Below are positions 1 to 24,656 of a DNA stretch of 35,000 nt, in pieces. The notes beneath the pieces are model-generated. The model was given only the letters and a program-made list of their open reading frames with translations, was not told the origin of the DNA and did not search any database. The position numbers and the translations under genes were made by a program. The stretch spans positions 1 through 35,000 of the forward strand of contig JAWQFJ010026815.1 in the NCBI GenBank assembly GCA_034096865.1, given 5' to 3'. The stretch is from Theodoxus fluviatilis (lineage: Eukaryota > Mollusca > Gastropoda > Cycloneritida > Neritidae). Positions within the stretch are counted from its first letter, which is position 1, and every line of letters starts with the position of its first letter.

Positions 1-704
1 GACCCAAGGTCAAGGTCATCCAAGGTCATGCAACACAAAGCTGTTAATTCAAGACATAGGAAGCACAATGGTGCTTATTGGCACTTTCTACCATGAGATA
101 TAGTCACTTTTAGTGGTTCACTACCCCATTTTGGTCACATTTCATAAGGGTCAAAGTGACCTTGACCTTGATGATATGTGAACAAATGTGTCTCATGATG
201 AAAGTATAACATGTGCCCCACATAATTATTAAGTTTGAAACAGTTATCTTCCATAGTTCAGGGTCAAGGTCACTTCAAAATATGTATACAATCCAACTTT
301 GAAGAGCTCCTGTGACCTTGACCTTGAAGCAAGGTCAACCAAACTGGTATCAAAAGATAGGGCTTGCTTTGACCTATATACCACTTGTAGCTAAGGTCGC
401 CATTCTCAATAACGTGGGAGAAAATTGGGAAAATGTGAAAAATGACTGTTTTTGAGACCACATTTATGGCTCCTGTGACATTGACCTTGAAGCAAGGTCA
501 AGTCACTATGTATGTTTTTTGAGGCCGTGTCATCATACACCATCATGCCACATTTGGTGTTGATAGACTTAATAGTCTCCGAGAAAAATCCAACGTTTAA
601 GTTTTTTACGCCCGGACGGACGCCCGGACGCCCGGACGGACGGACGGACGGACGAAACGGCTCAGTACATAGACTCACTTTTGCTTCGCATGTGAGTCAA
701 AAAC
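1..704 (+). mobile_element. ~860-bp nuclear-receptor-site-rich repeat, copy 1 (left end cut by the window)
   Basis: From base 1 it matches copy 2 at an offset of 9,072 bases, with about four substitutions outside the tail. It ends in a variable CGGACG/CGCCCGGACG tandem tail and the terminal sequence CGCATGTGAGTCAAAAA. The 63-codon open frame on its minus strand also occurs in the other copies and is not evidence of a protein. Confidence 0.9.
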
Positions 705-1408
705 TGGCAATTCCATTTGCTTAATGCAGAGTCTAAGATAACACTCACAAAAGACTGGAAAAACAAAGATCCGTCTCACAGGAAAATCGTGACTGCAACA
801 GACAACTTGGGGAGCGCCGTATCTGAGAACAGGGGCCGACTCTTCACATAGAAGGCCAATCACATCTTCAGTGCATCCTGTTGTACAGATTCTTTGGCTC
901 TCAGGATACTGGAGTGCACACAAGCTGATCAATAGACATCAAAGCAGCATTGCATTTTTGTCCCAGGCCCTTGAATATCCTGCCAAGACTGCTCAGCAGA
1001 AACATGGCTATGGAGGCATCAACGTCTGTGCAGTGGCAGTCTTCCAGATTGCGTGGAACAATGATGAGCAATGCAAGTTTGTTTCCTTGTCTTCCGGTTC
1101 AGTTGCTGCATTTGATCAAAATAAGAAACTTCCATGTACTTAAAACATGGATGCAACAAAATTACCTAGGATATTTCAGTTTTCTACTTAAGTGCTAAGG
1201 TACAAAATTTGAGCCACTTCCAAGTACAAGATACTAAACATTTTTAACAAATGAGATATTTGCTTCCAGTTTCTGGCATATTGTGAAACAAATGAAAAAT
1301 GCAAGCATGCATTGTAGAGGTTTTGGGCACTGAGTGCAGGCTGCCTGAAATATGCTGAAGGCAGGTCATTGTGCTGGACACCACAAATGTGTTGGGTTGG
1401 CACTATCT
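705..1408. other. Sequence beyond the HORMAD 3' end, nothing recognised
   Basis: This is ordinary-complexity DNA between repeat copy 1 and the candidate polyadenylation signal. Several short overlapping frames are open on both strands, for example around 871-1143 plus, but none shows a family motif. It may contain an old degenerate repeat. Confidence 0.4.
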
Positions 1409-1414
1409 TTTATT
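1409..1414 (-). promoter_or_regulatory. Candidate polyadenylation signal of the HORMAD gene
   Basis: The minus strand reads AATAAA here, about 915 bases after the stop codon, followed within 40 bases by a GT-rich run (TTTGTGGTGTCC). It is the first canonical AATAAA seen downstream of the stop. A variant ATTAAA at 2045-2050 would give a shorter 3' UTR of about 300 bases. Confidence 0.45.
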
Positions 1415-2328
1415 TGGTAACAAGCATCTGCTGCAGTTCACAAATACACAGTTGTGTGGACATTAAGTTTGCTTGTCCACCCATCCCACCCCCATTCCCA
1501 GTGCAAAGTCTCAACTTCAAAATATGACCTTCACTGCAAAAACAACAACACCAAAACCCCCCAAATTTACAAAACAAGTGTGTTCTCACTCTGCAATAAA
1601 AGTGATCCTAACAGATAATCTTATTTCCAGTACTATGCTGCATAATTATCAATGCACCCATGTCCTGCATCCAAACAGACTAAATATGAATTTAAATAGC
1701 ATTCCAGCAACAATAGTCCAATGATAACCTTTAAAAAGTTTTTCACTAGCATTACTTTACTCTTTATATCATAGAAAGATTAAAGTTATCTTCACTTACA
1801 TACACAGACATTCATTATGTTCTAGTTCATTTCCAAGGACAATATAAATAGTTAGGCATAATTAGAGTACATATCATAATGAAATGACAGCTATTTCAAG
1901 ACATTGTAACATCCTGATGAACATCACACAATACAAACAACCAGAATTATACAGGCCAGCTGAGTTTCAATGCAGCTTTCCTTCAAATGATTCTCCTCTG
2001 TCATCTGTCTCTGCTCACCTTGCCCACGCTGTTCTCAATATCATTTTAATAAGTCCCAAGGCATTTCCATTACCTGAGAAACTTGCCATTCAAAATAGAA
2101 CAGACATTTCATAGTTACAATCAAAAAATCAAATGTAACATTTTCAGCAAGTTAAATAGAATCTACTGTGTTGCTTTTTTAAAAAGCAAATTGAAGGGAA
2201 TTGCAATGTTTGACTTAGTCAGTCATACATACAAATTTATATAATGGACAAAAAGTTGACAATGGGAGCAGAGCGAACAACAACTCCAGGAAAAGAGCAA
2301 TTCATGGATTGATGCATCTGTTGTTAGC
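1415..2328 (-). other. Probable 3' untranslated region of HORMAD
   Basis: AT-rich sequence between the TGA at 2329-2331 and the candidate AATAAA, with no competing exon or repeat seen. Its extent depends on which polyadenylation signal is used. Confidence 0.45.
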
Positions 2329-16166
<13,838 letters not shown>

Positions 16167-16289
16167 CTGTGGGGGAAAGATTGAATACAACATAGCAAGT
16201 AAGCTCTACTTTGATCTTTCTTTCTCTAGTCTCCCTTTACTCTCAGTGGACATCATACCTGAGTGTGCACTAACTAGATAATGATGAAA

Positions 16290-17155
16290 CAAGAAGGGCA
16301 AAGCCCATACGACTCACATGCTTGACCTTGACCTTTATATGACCTTGACCTTCAGGTGACCTTCAAGGTCAAGGTCAAACAACTAAACCTAGCAATGACA
16401 TCATACACTAAGAAATGATTTACACATTTTTTCCTACCAAAAAAACATGTGACCTTGACCCAAGGTCAAGGTCATCCAAGGTCATGCAACACAAAGCTGT
16501 TAATTCAAGACATAGGAAGCACAATGGTGCTTATTGGCACTTTCTACCATGAGATATAGTCACTTTTAGTGGTTCACTACCCCATTTTGGTCACATTTCA
16601 TAAGGGTCAAAGTGACCTTGACCTTGATGATATGTGACCAAATGTGTCTCATGATGAAAGTATAACATGTGCCCCACATAATTATTAAGTTTGAAACAGT
16701 TATCTTCCATAGTTCAGGGTCAAGGTCACTTCAAAATATGTATACAATCCAACTTTGAAGAGCTCCTGTGACCTTGACCTTGAAGCAAGGTCAACCAAAC
16801 TGGTATCAAAAGATAGGGCTTGCTTTGACCTATATACCACTTGTAGCTAAGGTCGCCATTCTCAATAACGTGGGAGAAAATTGGGAAAATGTGAAAAATG
16901 ACTGTTTTTGAGACCACATTTATGGCTCCTGTGACCTTGACCTTGAAGCAAGGTCAAGTCACTATGTATGTTTTTTGAGGCCTTGTCATCATACACCATC
17001 ATGCCACATTTGGTGTTGATAGACTTAATAGTCTCCGAGAAAAATCCAACGTTTAAGTTTTTTACGGACACCCGGACGCCCGGACGGACGCCCGGACACC
17101 CGGACGACACGGCTCAGTACATAGACTCACTTTTGCTTCGCATGTGAGTCAAAAA
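16290..17155 (+). mobile_element. ~860-bp nuclear-receptor-site-rich repeat, copy 3 (full length)
   Basis: It has the same orientation as copies 1 and 2, at an offset of 7,384 bases from copy 2, and only scattered substitutions. Its tail differs in the number and order of CGGACG and CGCCCGGAC units. It begins about 125 bases upstream of the first recognised HORMAD exon. Confidence 0.9.
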
Positions 17156-17734
17156 TCTCCATTAATACATGGATGTTCACTAAGCATTGTTGGCTCCTAT
17201 ACCTCCTCTAACAAGGTTTTGCTTGGTGGTAGTGTTTTTTCTCCCCAACCACTGGTCAGACACATGGTTATGATAGCCAAAACAAATGTCTACAAGAGAA
17301 GCAGCATGCAAGGTTTCCATCTCCTACACTGAGCAGGCAGTGAGAAAATGCCTACTAACATATCTGCCACATTATTCAGTCGTCCAGTGGAATGAGATGA
17401 GTGATGATGACTGAAAGCTGCATCTATGTTAATTAAAGTGTCATTACACTAGTTTATCATAAAAAGTTTCATATCCTATACCACATAAATTAAAAACAAA
17501 AAAGGTTCAAGTTTTGATTTAGATCACACATTTGATGATTGAGAAAACCAAAAAAGGTTTTCCATTTGTAATGTCATCACATGTAAATTCACACATGCGG
17601 TTTCTATTTCTGTAGCAGAACAGTCTTGAAAACATTTGTAAGATTATTTCTCCATTAGTCTAGTATGCTAGGCAAAATGAACATAACATACTGACATATT
17701 TTTGGTGTTGATTTAGGAAAAGCAACAATGTAAT
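17156..17734. other. Unassigned sequence upstream of the recognised HORMAD exons
   Basis: Moderately AT-rich. One minus-strand stretch at 17203-17289 is open between an acceptor-like and a donor-like site, but it does not resemble the missing N-terminal HORMA exons. Nothing else was recognised. Confidence 0.4.
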
Positions 17735-17935
17735 GTGGGACTCTGAGGCCAAGCAGTTGAAGCATTTGACCTGCAGTTGCTTGCAGCTGATCGGTGCCGA
17801 GTTCAAAACTACATAGATCCCAGAGTTGCAACCTTGGGCAAAGTGCTTCACCCACATTGCCTCTCCTGCTGGGGAGTAAAACTCAGTGGGTGCTGCACAG
17901 CAGTGACTGGGGGTTGAATTCTCCAAAATAAATTT
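17735..17935 (+). mobile_element. tRNA-derived SINE
   Basis: The head has a tRNA-like A box (GAGGCCAAGCAGTTGAAGC near 17744-17762) and B box (GTTCAAAAC at 17801-17809) about 40 bases apart. It is followed by a core reading CCTTGGGCAAAGTGCTTCAC near 17832-17851, a motif shape common in animal tRNA-derived SINEs. The tail is AT-rich. Several mismatches from a tRNA indicate an old copy. Ends are approximate and no target duplication was fixed. Confidence 0.65.
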
Positions 17936-18500
17936 CATCGAAAAGGGCAAAAATAGGCATTATTGTCATTCATACCACCGTGGAAAGCTCAAGAGGTTAG
18001 CTGGGTCAAAGTTCAACTTTCTGATCTAATCAGATCACAGTCACTGAGTCAGAGGGCCTTTGGGGACATAATGCATTAAAGGCAGAACATTCCACTGTCA
18101 TAATACCACTGTACCAGCTGCTCAGCCAGACATAATAACAATAGCTCACATTCATATGCATTAAAAAAATTGAAGTAGTTGCTGAACTCGCCACGTGTTC
18201 TCCAACCCTACGTTGCTGGAAGTACGCCAGATTCACCTGGCCGGCGAAACGGGTCCGGGGCCCTGCCACCCCCATCCCCCACCCCCACTCCCGCTCTCCG
18301 CACGTTCCCTCTTTCTCTACCCGCCTATCTCACCTCACCCCTCTGTTCTCCCAGTTAGTCCAAATCGAACGGATTAACCCTTCTCAGGTGTCAAGAGTCT
18401 TTTGTCCAATAGGAACTGGTGACACTCAAGGGCCAGGGTTAATCTCATTGCCGGTAATCCAGGAAAGACGGTATGCGCAGTTTTTACTTCTGCTACGTCC
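17936..18500. other. Transition to GC-rich sequence, no gene recognised
   Basis: AT-rich sequence gives way near 18,180 to CpG-containing, GC-rich sequence with a CCACGTG E-box at 18191-18197. A short palindrome (TGATCT, AATC, AGATCA) lies near 18,031. It could be a promoter or CpG-rich patch, but no start codon or first exon could be identified. Confidence 0.3.
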
Positions 18501-18504
18501 CCAA

Positions 18505-19275
<771 letters not shown>

Positions 19276-20540
19276 GCTCTGTGCTCTTTTCACGGCAGCC
19301 GAAAGAAGACCATAGAAGGACGAGGAGGTTATGAGTTGAACTCACAGGGTTAAGTTCAACCCCTTGAAGAGATTTTCGCTTGCCGCCTCTAGAAAGCTGG
19401 GTTTGAATGGTGTCTGCTTAGACCGGCTTAAGCCAAGTTTTAATCCCATGTTCTGCCAGAGATTGGAAATAAGGGTCTTGAGTTAATCCCATTCTCTAAG
19501 GTTTCCCAAGCCTTTTGGTGCTTGCTGTAGTCGATCTGCACTGCCTGGGTAGTGCCAGCCTGATGCCAGAAGACCGCGAAAAAGATTTCCTTTTCCCGAT
19601 TGGAGATTACAGAAGCTCAAGCAGTCTTTGGTCGACTTCGACTTCCTCGCCGCGCTCGGTTTTGAGTTGTTGTGTAGATTCTCCTGTTTGATGTTGGTTG
19701 AATGCGTGCTTTTTCTGTTTATCGCTTTTTTGTTTCGCTCTATGTTTGTCTGTCTTTGAATCCTACTTCCGTCAGTGATCAATCTGAGCGCAGGGAAGGA
19801 TTCTTTGTATATACTATACAGTCAACAGTTTTGGTCGGTGCTGTGAAGTTTTGTTTGCGCAGTAGGTTTTTTTAAAATTCTGTTCCTGTGGTTTTCGTAT
19901 TGTGCGTACAAAATCATTAACACATCCTGTCGTTAATAACAGGTTTGTCGTACATTGCCTTTCGATCAGTCTTTATGGGATAACCTGCATGCATTTGATT
20001 CAATTGATAAAATCACAGGAGGGCGAGCTTGTGTAACGTACGTGTTCAAACGTGCTATTGTGCGTGTACGTGAATGTTTATGCGCGCGCTCGCGTCTGCC
20101 TAGGGAACCTGCACGTGCGCGTGGTGTGCGACCGTGTGCATGCAGGCTTGAAGAGTGTGTCTTTGTGGAAGCTATTGACATATTATGTTATGAGGTCACA
20201 CTTTCCAGCTTACTACTGTGTCACGGTTCTTGAAAGTTCATTCACTCAGTAGGCAAACTCGTTTGAATTACCACCCGCGCAAGATTGTCTCCGCGTGTTC
20301 CTTGCGGAGATAGACCTCAGTATTCAGCCTGCTCAGTCAGCAAACGAGTACACGTATTTAAAAACTGCAGCTGCTGTCATAGCTCAGAGACGCGAGAACG
20401 TGTCATCCGTTGCAATGCCCTTCATGTCCTCCCCATGAGTTGGTTCACAGGTCCCTATTGAACCATTGCGTTTCCAACGTTGCAGCGGTTGGGTTTTCAT
20501 CTTGTCATGCTTGAAAACCTTGGCGTCCATGTCGCATCGC
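19276..20540. other. Non-repetitive sequence, no gene recognised
   Basis: Balanced composition with many CpG dinucleotides. A small hairpin (TCTCCGC paired with GCGGAGA) lies near 20,286-20,312. No exon with fitting splice sites and a family motif was seen on either strand. Confidence 0.4.
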
Positions 20541-20544
20541 GCTA

Positions 20545-20545
20545 G

Positions 20546-20576
<31 letters not shown>

Positions 20577-20577
20577 T

Positions 20578-20608
<31 letters not shown>

Positions 20609-20633
20609 TGACGGACAGACTGACGGACGGACG

Positions 20634-20668
<35 letters not shown>

Positions 20669-20678
20669 GGACGGATAG
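20545..20678. repeat. (ACAG)n/(ACGG)n and (GA)n microsatellite
   Basis: CAGA units interspersed with CTGACGGA units, then a (GA)n run and ACGG units. Confidence 0.95.
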
Positions 20679-21298
20679 ACACTTCAGGTCTGGTCTACAC
20701 CACTAGGTCACCTCATACTGGATGAGATCTGTCTGACCTCTGACCTTCAATTAAGGATACATCCGTGGGGTGTGCTTTTGTCAGACCCACGTGACTGACG
20801 ACATTCACGTTGCAGTGCAGCCACCACACCTCCAGGAGGTCGGGTTCAGGCAGTGTGTGTGCATGGGTCTGATGCTGTGACAGGAATGAGAAAGACGGAG
20901 GTGGCTGAGTTTAAACCATTCCAAAGGCAGTACGACTATACATTCAGATCTACTCCTGTTTATTAGTTTGGAGAAAATGAATAAGATGCACGCGAGATTG
21001 GACGAGAATATAGATCAGGGGGAAATCTATACATAGAGATGGAGGCAGATTTCTTATGCGACTTTTATCCAAACCTGCATGTTAAAGTGCATTTGCTGTA
21101 GCTCTTTGCTATCTGAAAAATATACCATTTCCCTCCTGGTGCGTAGCTAACATGTCTAACAACGCCGCAGGAGACTGCATGACTTAGTATCGCTTCTATC
21201 AAATGCATGCATAATGACTAAGGGTGGAAACGCGGCAGGACTTTGGAAATCATATGACCTTGCAATAACAAAGAAGCACGGTGAAATTCAGTCTGTAT
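20679..21298. other. Non-repetitive sequence, no gene recognised
   Basis: Balanced composition, no long open frame, no RNA gene recognised. Confidence 0.4.
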
Positions 21299-21299
21299 C

Positions 21300-21329
21300 T
21301 CAGAGAGAGAGATAGAGAGAGACAGAGAA

Positions 21330-21366
<37 letters not shown>

Positions 21367-21477
21367 CACAGACACACAGACAGACACAGACAGACAGACA
21401 GACACACAGACAGACAGACACACAGACAGACAGACAGACACGCAGACACACAGACAGACAGACAGACACAGAGAGAT

Positions 21478-21516
<39 letters not shown>

Positions 21517-21576
21517 CAGAGAGAGAGACACAGAGAGAGAGAGACACACAGAGAGAGTGAGAGAGAGAAGAGAGAA

Positions 21577-21628
<52 letters not shown>
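21300..21628. repeat. (GA)n/(CAGA)n/(CACA)n microsatellite
   Basis: About 330 bases of GA and CAGACA units. This is effectively the reverse-complement repeat class of the 18,505-19,275 tract. Confidence 0.96.
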
Positions 21629-21629
<1 letters not shown>

Positions 21630-23160
21630 ATGCTACATCAAAATGTGCTGTTAAAGAGGCGTGGAGACGCTGAAAGTAATCTGATGGCTATCGGTATACA
21701 ACCTCCTGCAGGTGGGTGACTTACGGGTACGTGACGGACTTGTTACGGGTGGGTGCTGTCGTATCTTCTTGCCCGAGTAGAACCACCCGAGGATGGCGGT
21801 AGCGCACCCAAAAGACTATCACATGACGACCTGTACCCCGATCTCCGACCCCACCCGTCAGCAGAGGCGTCTGCCATCTAGTTAGCAGCGTTCGGGGCCG
21901 CCAGGGCACGCTATGCACCCGTATCTTCCTCGCTTTTCCACCCTGCACCCAACTGCTTCACGCTCCCTGCTTCCACCCCGGGTATTGCCTTGCACCCACG
22001 GACACAGAGGCGTCGCCCTCCCTGGGTGGCGAAAGGTCGAAAGTCTGCGTAGGCACGTGGGTGGGAAGGACATGAAGGAAGCTGAGGATTAGAAAAACGT
22101 TTGTTGAAAGAATGTCGTGTCCACGCAATAGTTCCCACTCATTACACTGCCTGTGTTCAGGGGGCAGGAAAACCTGATGCCGCTGCTCTTTCTGAGATGA
22201 CGTGATCTTATCACTGGCGCCGCCTCGACAAAGAGGAGTGGTATTGTATGTAAATGAGTTGGAGATCTGATGCCTGTGACGTGAGATTCTATATTTGTCA
22301 CGCTTCGGCAGGTGCGCCGTAAACCACCTTTTAACGATCCTTGTCGCTGCTAGACCCAAAGTCTCCTGACAGCAACTCCGAAACACTGTCCTTCTCACAT
22401 CACCTGCGCCTCGCACGGCCAGGCAGGTAAATCCTTTAATTAGGGTGCGGGATGGGGAAGTACCTGGGCAAGTTACAGTCATGATGTCGTCTTGCCTGGA
22501 TTTACGTGGACTTGTACCCGGACGGGGTCCAGGTAAACAGCGGTCCTTTTCATGCCCAACACGGTCCGCCTGACGACACGGCTGCCTACCTCGCCACGGG
22601 CTCCGTCTGAGTCAGAAGAGGTCAGACAGAAGACAGGCGACTGGAGGATAACAAGGCTCTCTGTCCGTCTCCCCTTACCTCGGCAAACACTCCTCAACTC
22701 CCGACAGACGCACTTGGACGGCCAAAGCCTGGAAAATGGACACCGGCTCCACAGCCAGATAGCTGCCGGTTTCCATAGAGGGTAATAGCTCGGGCAGATT
22801 CCACAGCATGTACTGCACGAGTGTTGACGTGAGCCGCCGTGACTGCAGAGAAGGCTGCAAGGAATGTCTCTTTCTGCATGTCTGCAAACACAGCCTGGCA
22901 TCTCAACCATGTTTGACTGTGCTTTTGGCCCCAAAGTCGATCGAATGACGCCACCGTCTGGAGATAATAGGCACAAAAAAGGCGCCCTTTATCATAGTTA
23001 AGGAGAAAGCTTAGATTACATAGCAGATGGCGTCGACAGTCAAATGGAACTCGCGGTATTCTGTGAGAAAAAACAAACACACCGTTTTCTTTACCGTATA
23101 ATACTTGAAGATAAGTTTGTCTCATAGCTTGAGATGAATTGCCTTTTAGACTGCATGTAG

Positions 23161-23162
<2 letters not shown>
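21629..23162. other. GC-rich non-repetitive block
   Basis: High CpG content and several overlapping open frames on the minus strand, none with a recognisable motif. It includes the possible orphan exon listed separately. Otherwise nothing was assigned. Confidence 0.35.
22679..22842 (-). CDS. Possible orphan coding exon of unknown gene
   Basis: A 164-bp minus-strand stretch runs from the acceptor CAGCCTTCTCTGCAG to a strong donor, GTAAGG. It reads SRRLTSTLVQYMLWNLPELL, then 34 more residues rich in Val, Ala and Leu. I do not recognise the sequence, and it is not the missing HORMAD N-terminus. Two other minus-strand frames are also open through this GC-rich patch, so openness alone is weak evidence. 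Confidence 0.2.
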
Positions 23163-23242
<80 letters not shown>

Positions 23243-23275
23243 ATGTGTGTGTGCATGTGTGTGTGTTTGGGTGGG
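23163..23275. repeat. (TG)n microsatellite
   Basis: About 40 clean TG units, then TGCATG interruptions, ending in GGGTGGGTGGGTG. Confidence 0.97.
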
Positions 23276-24547
23276 TGGGTGTGTCGCAGAGAACGATCAG
23301 TTGTGGACACTTTGATGACACCCCATCGCCACGACCTCTAGCATGCAAATAGTTATTGATTTTACGACCACATGCACGGAAAACACCTCTTTTCTACGAC
23401 GTGTACACAGTAGATTTAGATCTCCAGGAATACTCATCATCCTCGTGTTCCCTAAAAACACTCATCAACGGACGAAACGCGCTGCTGTATTCCGCAGGCA
23501 TTGAAGGTCATCCGTCGTGATTTATTGAGCGGCACATCAAAGCCACGTGCGTTGTCCTGTGGGCGACCAGGCGCTGGCCTTTCAGTAATACGGTAATGTT
23601 GGGCTGGAGCTCAGCGGAATCAAAACTCTCCCCGCCATCTTATCTCTTCATCAGGCTTCTGCTGTAGCACGGAGCTGCGATAAACCTTGGCTCGACTGAC
23701 TGGCCACGGACCCATCTTGCCAGTGCTTACCTCTGCTGGCACGTCCTCGTCAACTGCGGAGGATTTGTGACGCGTGCGATGGCTCCTGCCTTCACGTGCC
23801 CCGCATGAGAAAGGGATGGAGGCAGTGGCAGGAAAGGGAGCTGAGGGTGGGAGTGGGATTAAAGGGGCTGGGGAGGGGAAGGGGGCGAGGGCAGGAGAAG
23901 GGGAGGGTACATCAGTCTGTCATTGATTGCTGTAATTGGCTAGGACGTCGAGGGCAGCAATAAAACGCTCGCCTCTAGCCCCCTTTCCCTCCCCCTCCCG
24001 CCCCCCCCCCCACCGCCCCCCTCTCCTGCCCTCGACGATTCGACCCCCCTACCCCCCACCGCATCGCTGGGAGAGGAAAATTGGTGATCGATAGGGGATC
24101 AGTCAATAAACTAATCCTCCATTGAGTATGCACCTCGAGGTGTGTGTAAAATGTAGGAGGGAGGTTGGAGGCGGGGATAATGGGAGATAGAGGAACTGAA
24201 AGATAGAGGTGTGTTGGATGTTTAAGACCTGGGGATTAGAATGCGCGCAGACATCGAGAATCTATCGTGTTAGTGGCGTACAAAATGGAGAAGGTGGTTA
24301 TTGGGTGTGGGGTGGGAGTGGAGGTAGGAGGGAATGAGGAGGTAAGTAGTAGGAAGTGTAGGCGTGTTTGTACCTTTCTCCTCCTCCGATCCCCACCCCC
24401 ACCCTCATCTTCATAGAGGCTATAACAGCTGTATGATGACGTTGTGCGTGCGTGACTGTGTGTGGCTCAATGCACTTTGCTCTTTTTCCAGTCCTCCCAT
24501 CTTCTCCCACTTTTGTGCCAGTAATTGCAGTCTATGCGTGCTTTACG

Positions 24548-24549
<2 letters not shown>
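23276..24549. other. Non-repetitive sequence with C-rich runs, no gene recognised
   Basis: Balanced to GC-rich sequence with C runs at about 23,998-24,050 and many short transcription-factor-like words (for example TTTATTGAGC and ACATCAAAG near 23,520-23,540). No coding exon was supported. Confidence 0.35.
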
Positions 24550-24588
<39 letters not shown>

Positions 24589-24600
24589 TGTGAGTGTGTG

Positions 24601-24633
<33 letters not shown>

Positions 24634-24656
24634 CTGTCTGTGTGTGCGCGCGCGCG
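24550..24656. repeat. (TG)n then (CG)n microsatellite
   Basis: TG repeats with short GAGTG and GCG interruptions end in a GCGCGCGCGC run. Alternating purine-pyrimidine sequence of this kind can adopt Z-form DNA. Confidence 0.95.

Noticed and set aside
270..461. 63-codon frame on the minus strand, also at 9342-9533 and 16726-16917
   Set aside because: It is identical in all copies because the repeat copies are nearly identical. There is no sign of codon-level selection and no known domain.
16259..16273. 15-base open segment between CTAG and GTATGA beside repeat copy 3, considered as another microexon
   Set aside because: It keeps the frame but gives residues that do not match the family. The remaining intron would be only 92 bases and the pyrimidine tract is poor.
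17203..17289. 29-codon minus-strand stretch between acceptor- and donor-like sites, considered as a missing HORMAD N-terminal exon
   Set aside because: The residues (TFVLAIITMCLTSGW...) do not fit the expected helix and YLR-FPE motif, and the phase at its end does not suit the next exon.
20545..20678. Evenly spaced direct repeats that could suggest a CRISPR-like array
   Set aside because: They are 4-base microsatellite units with no unique spacers, and the genome is eukaryotic.
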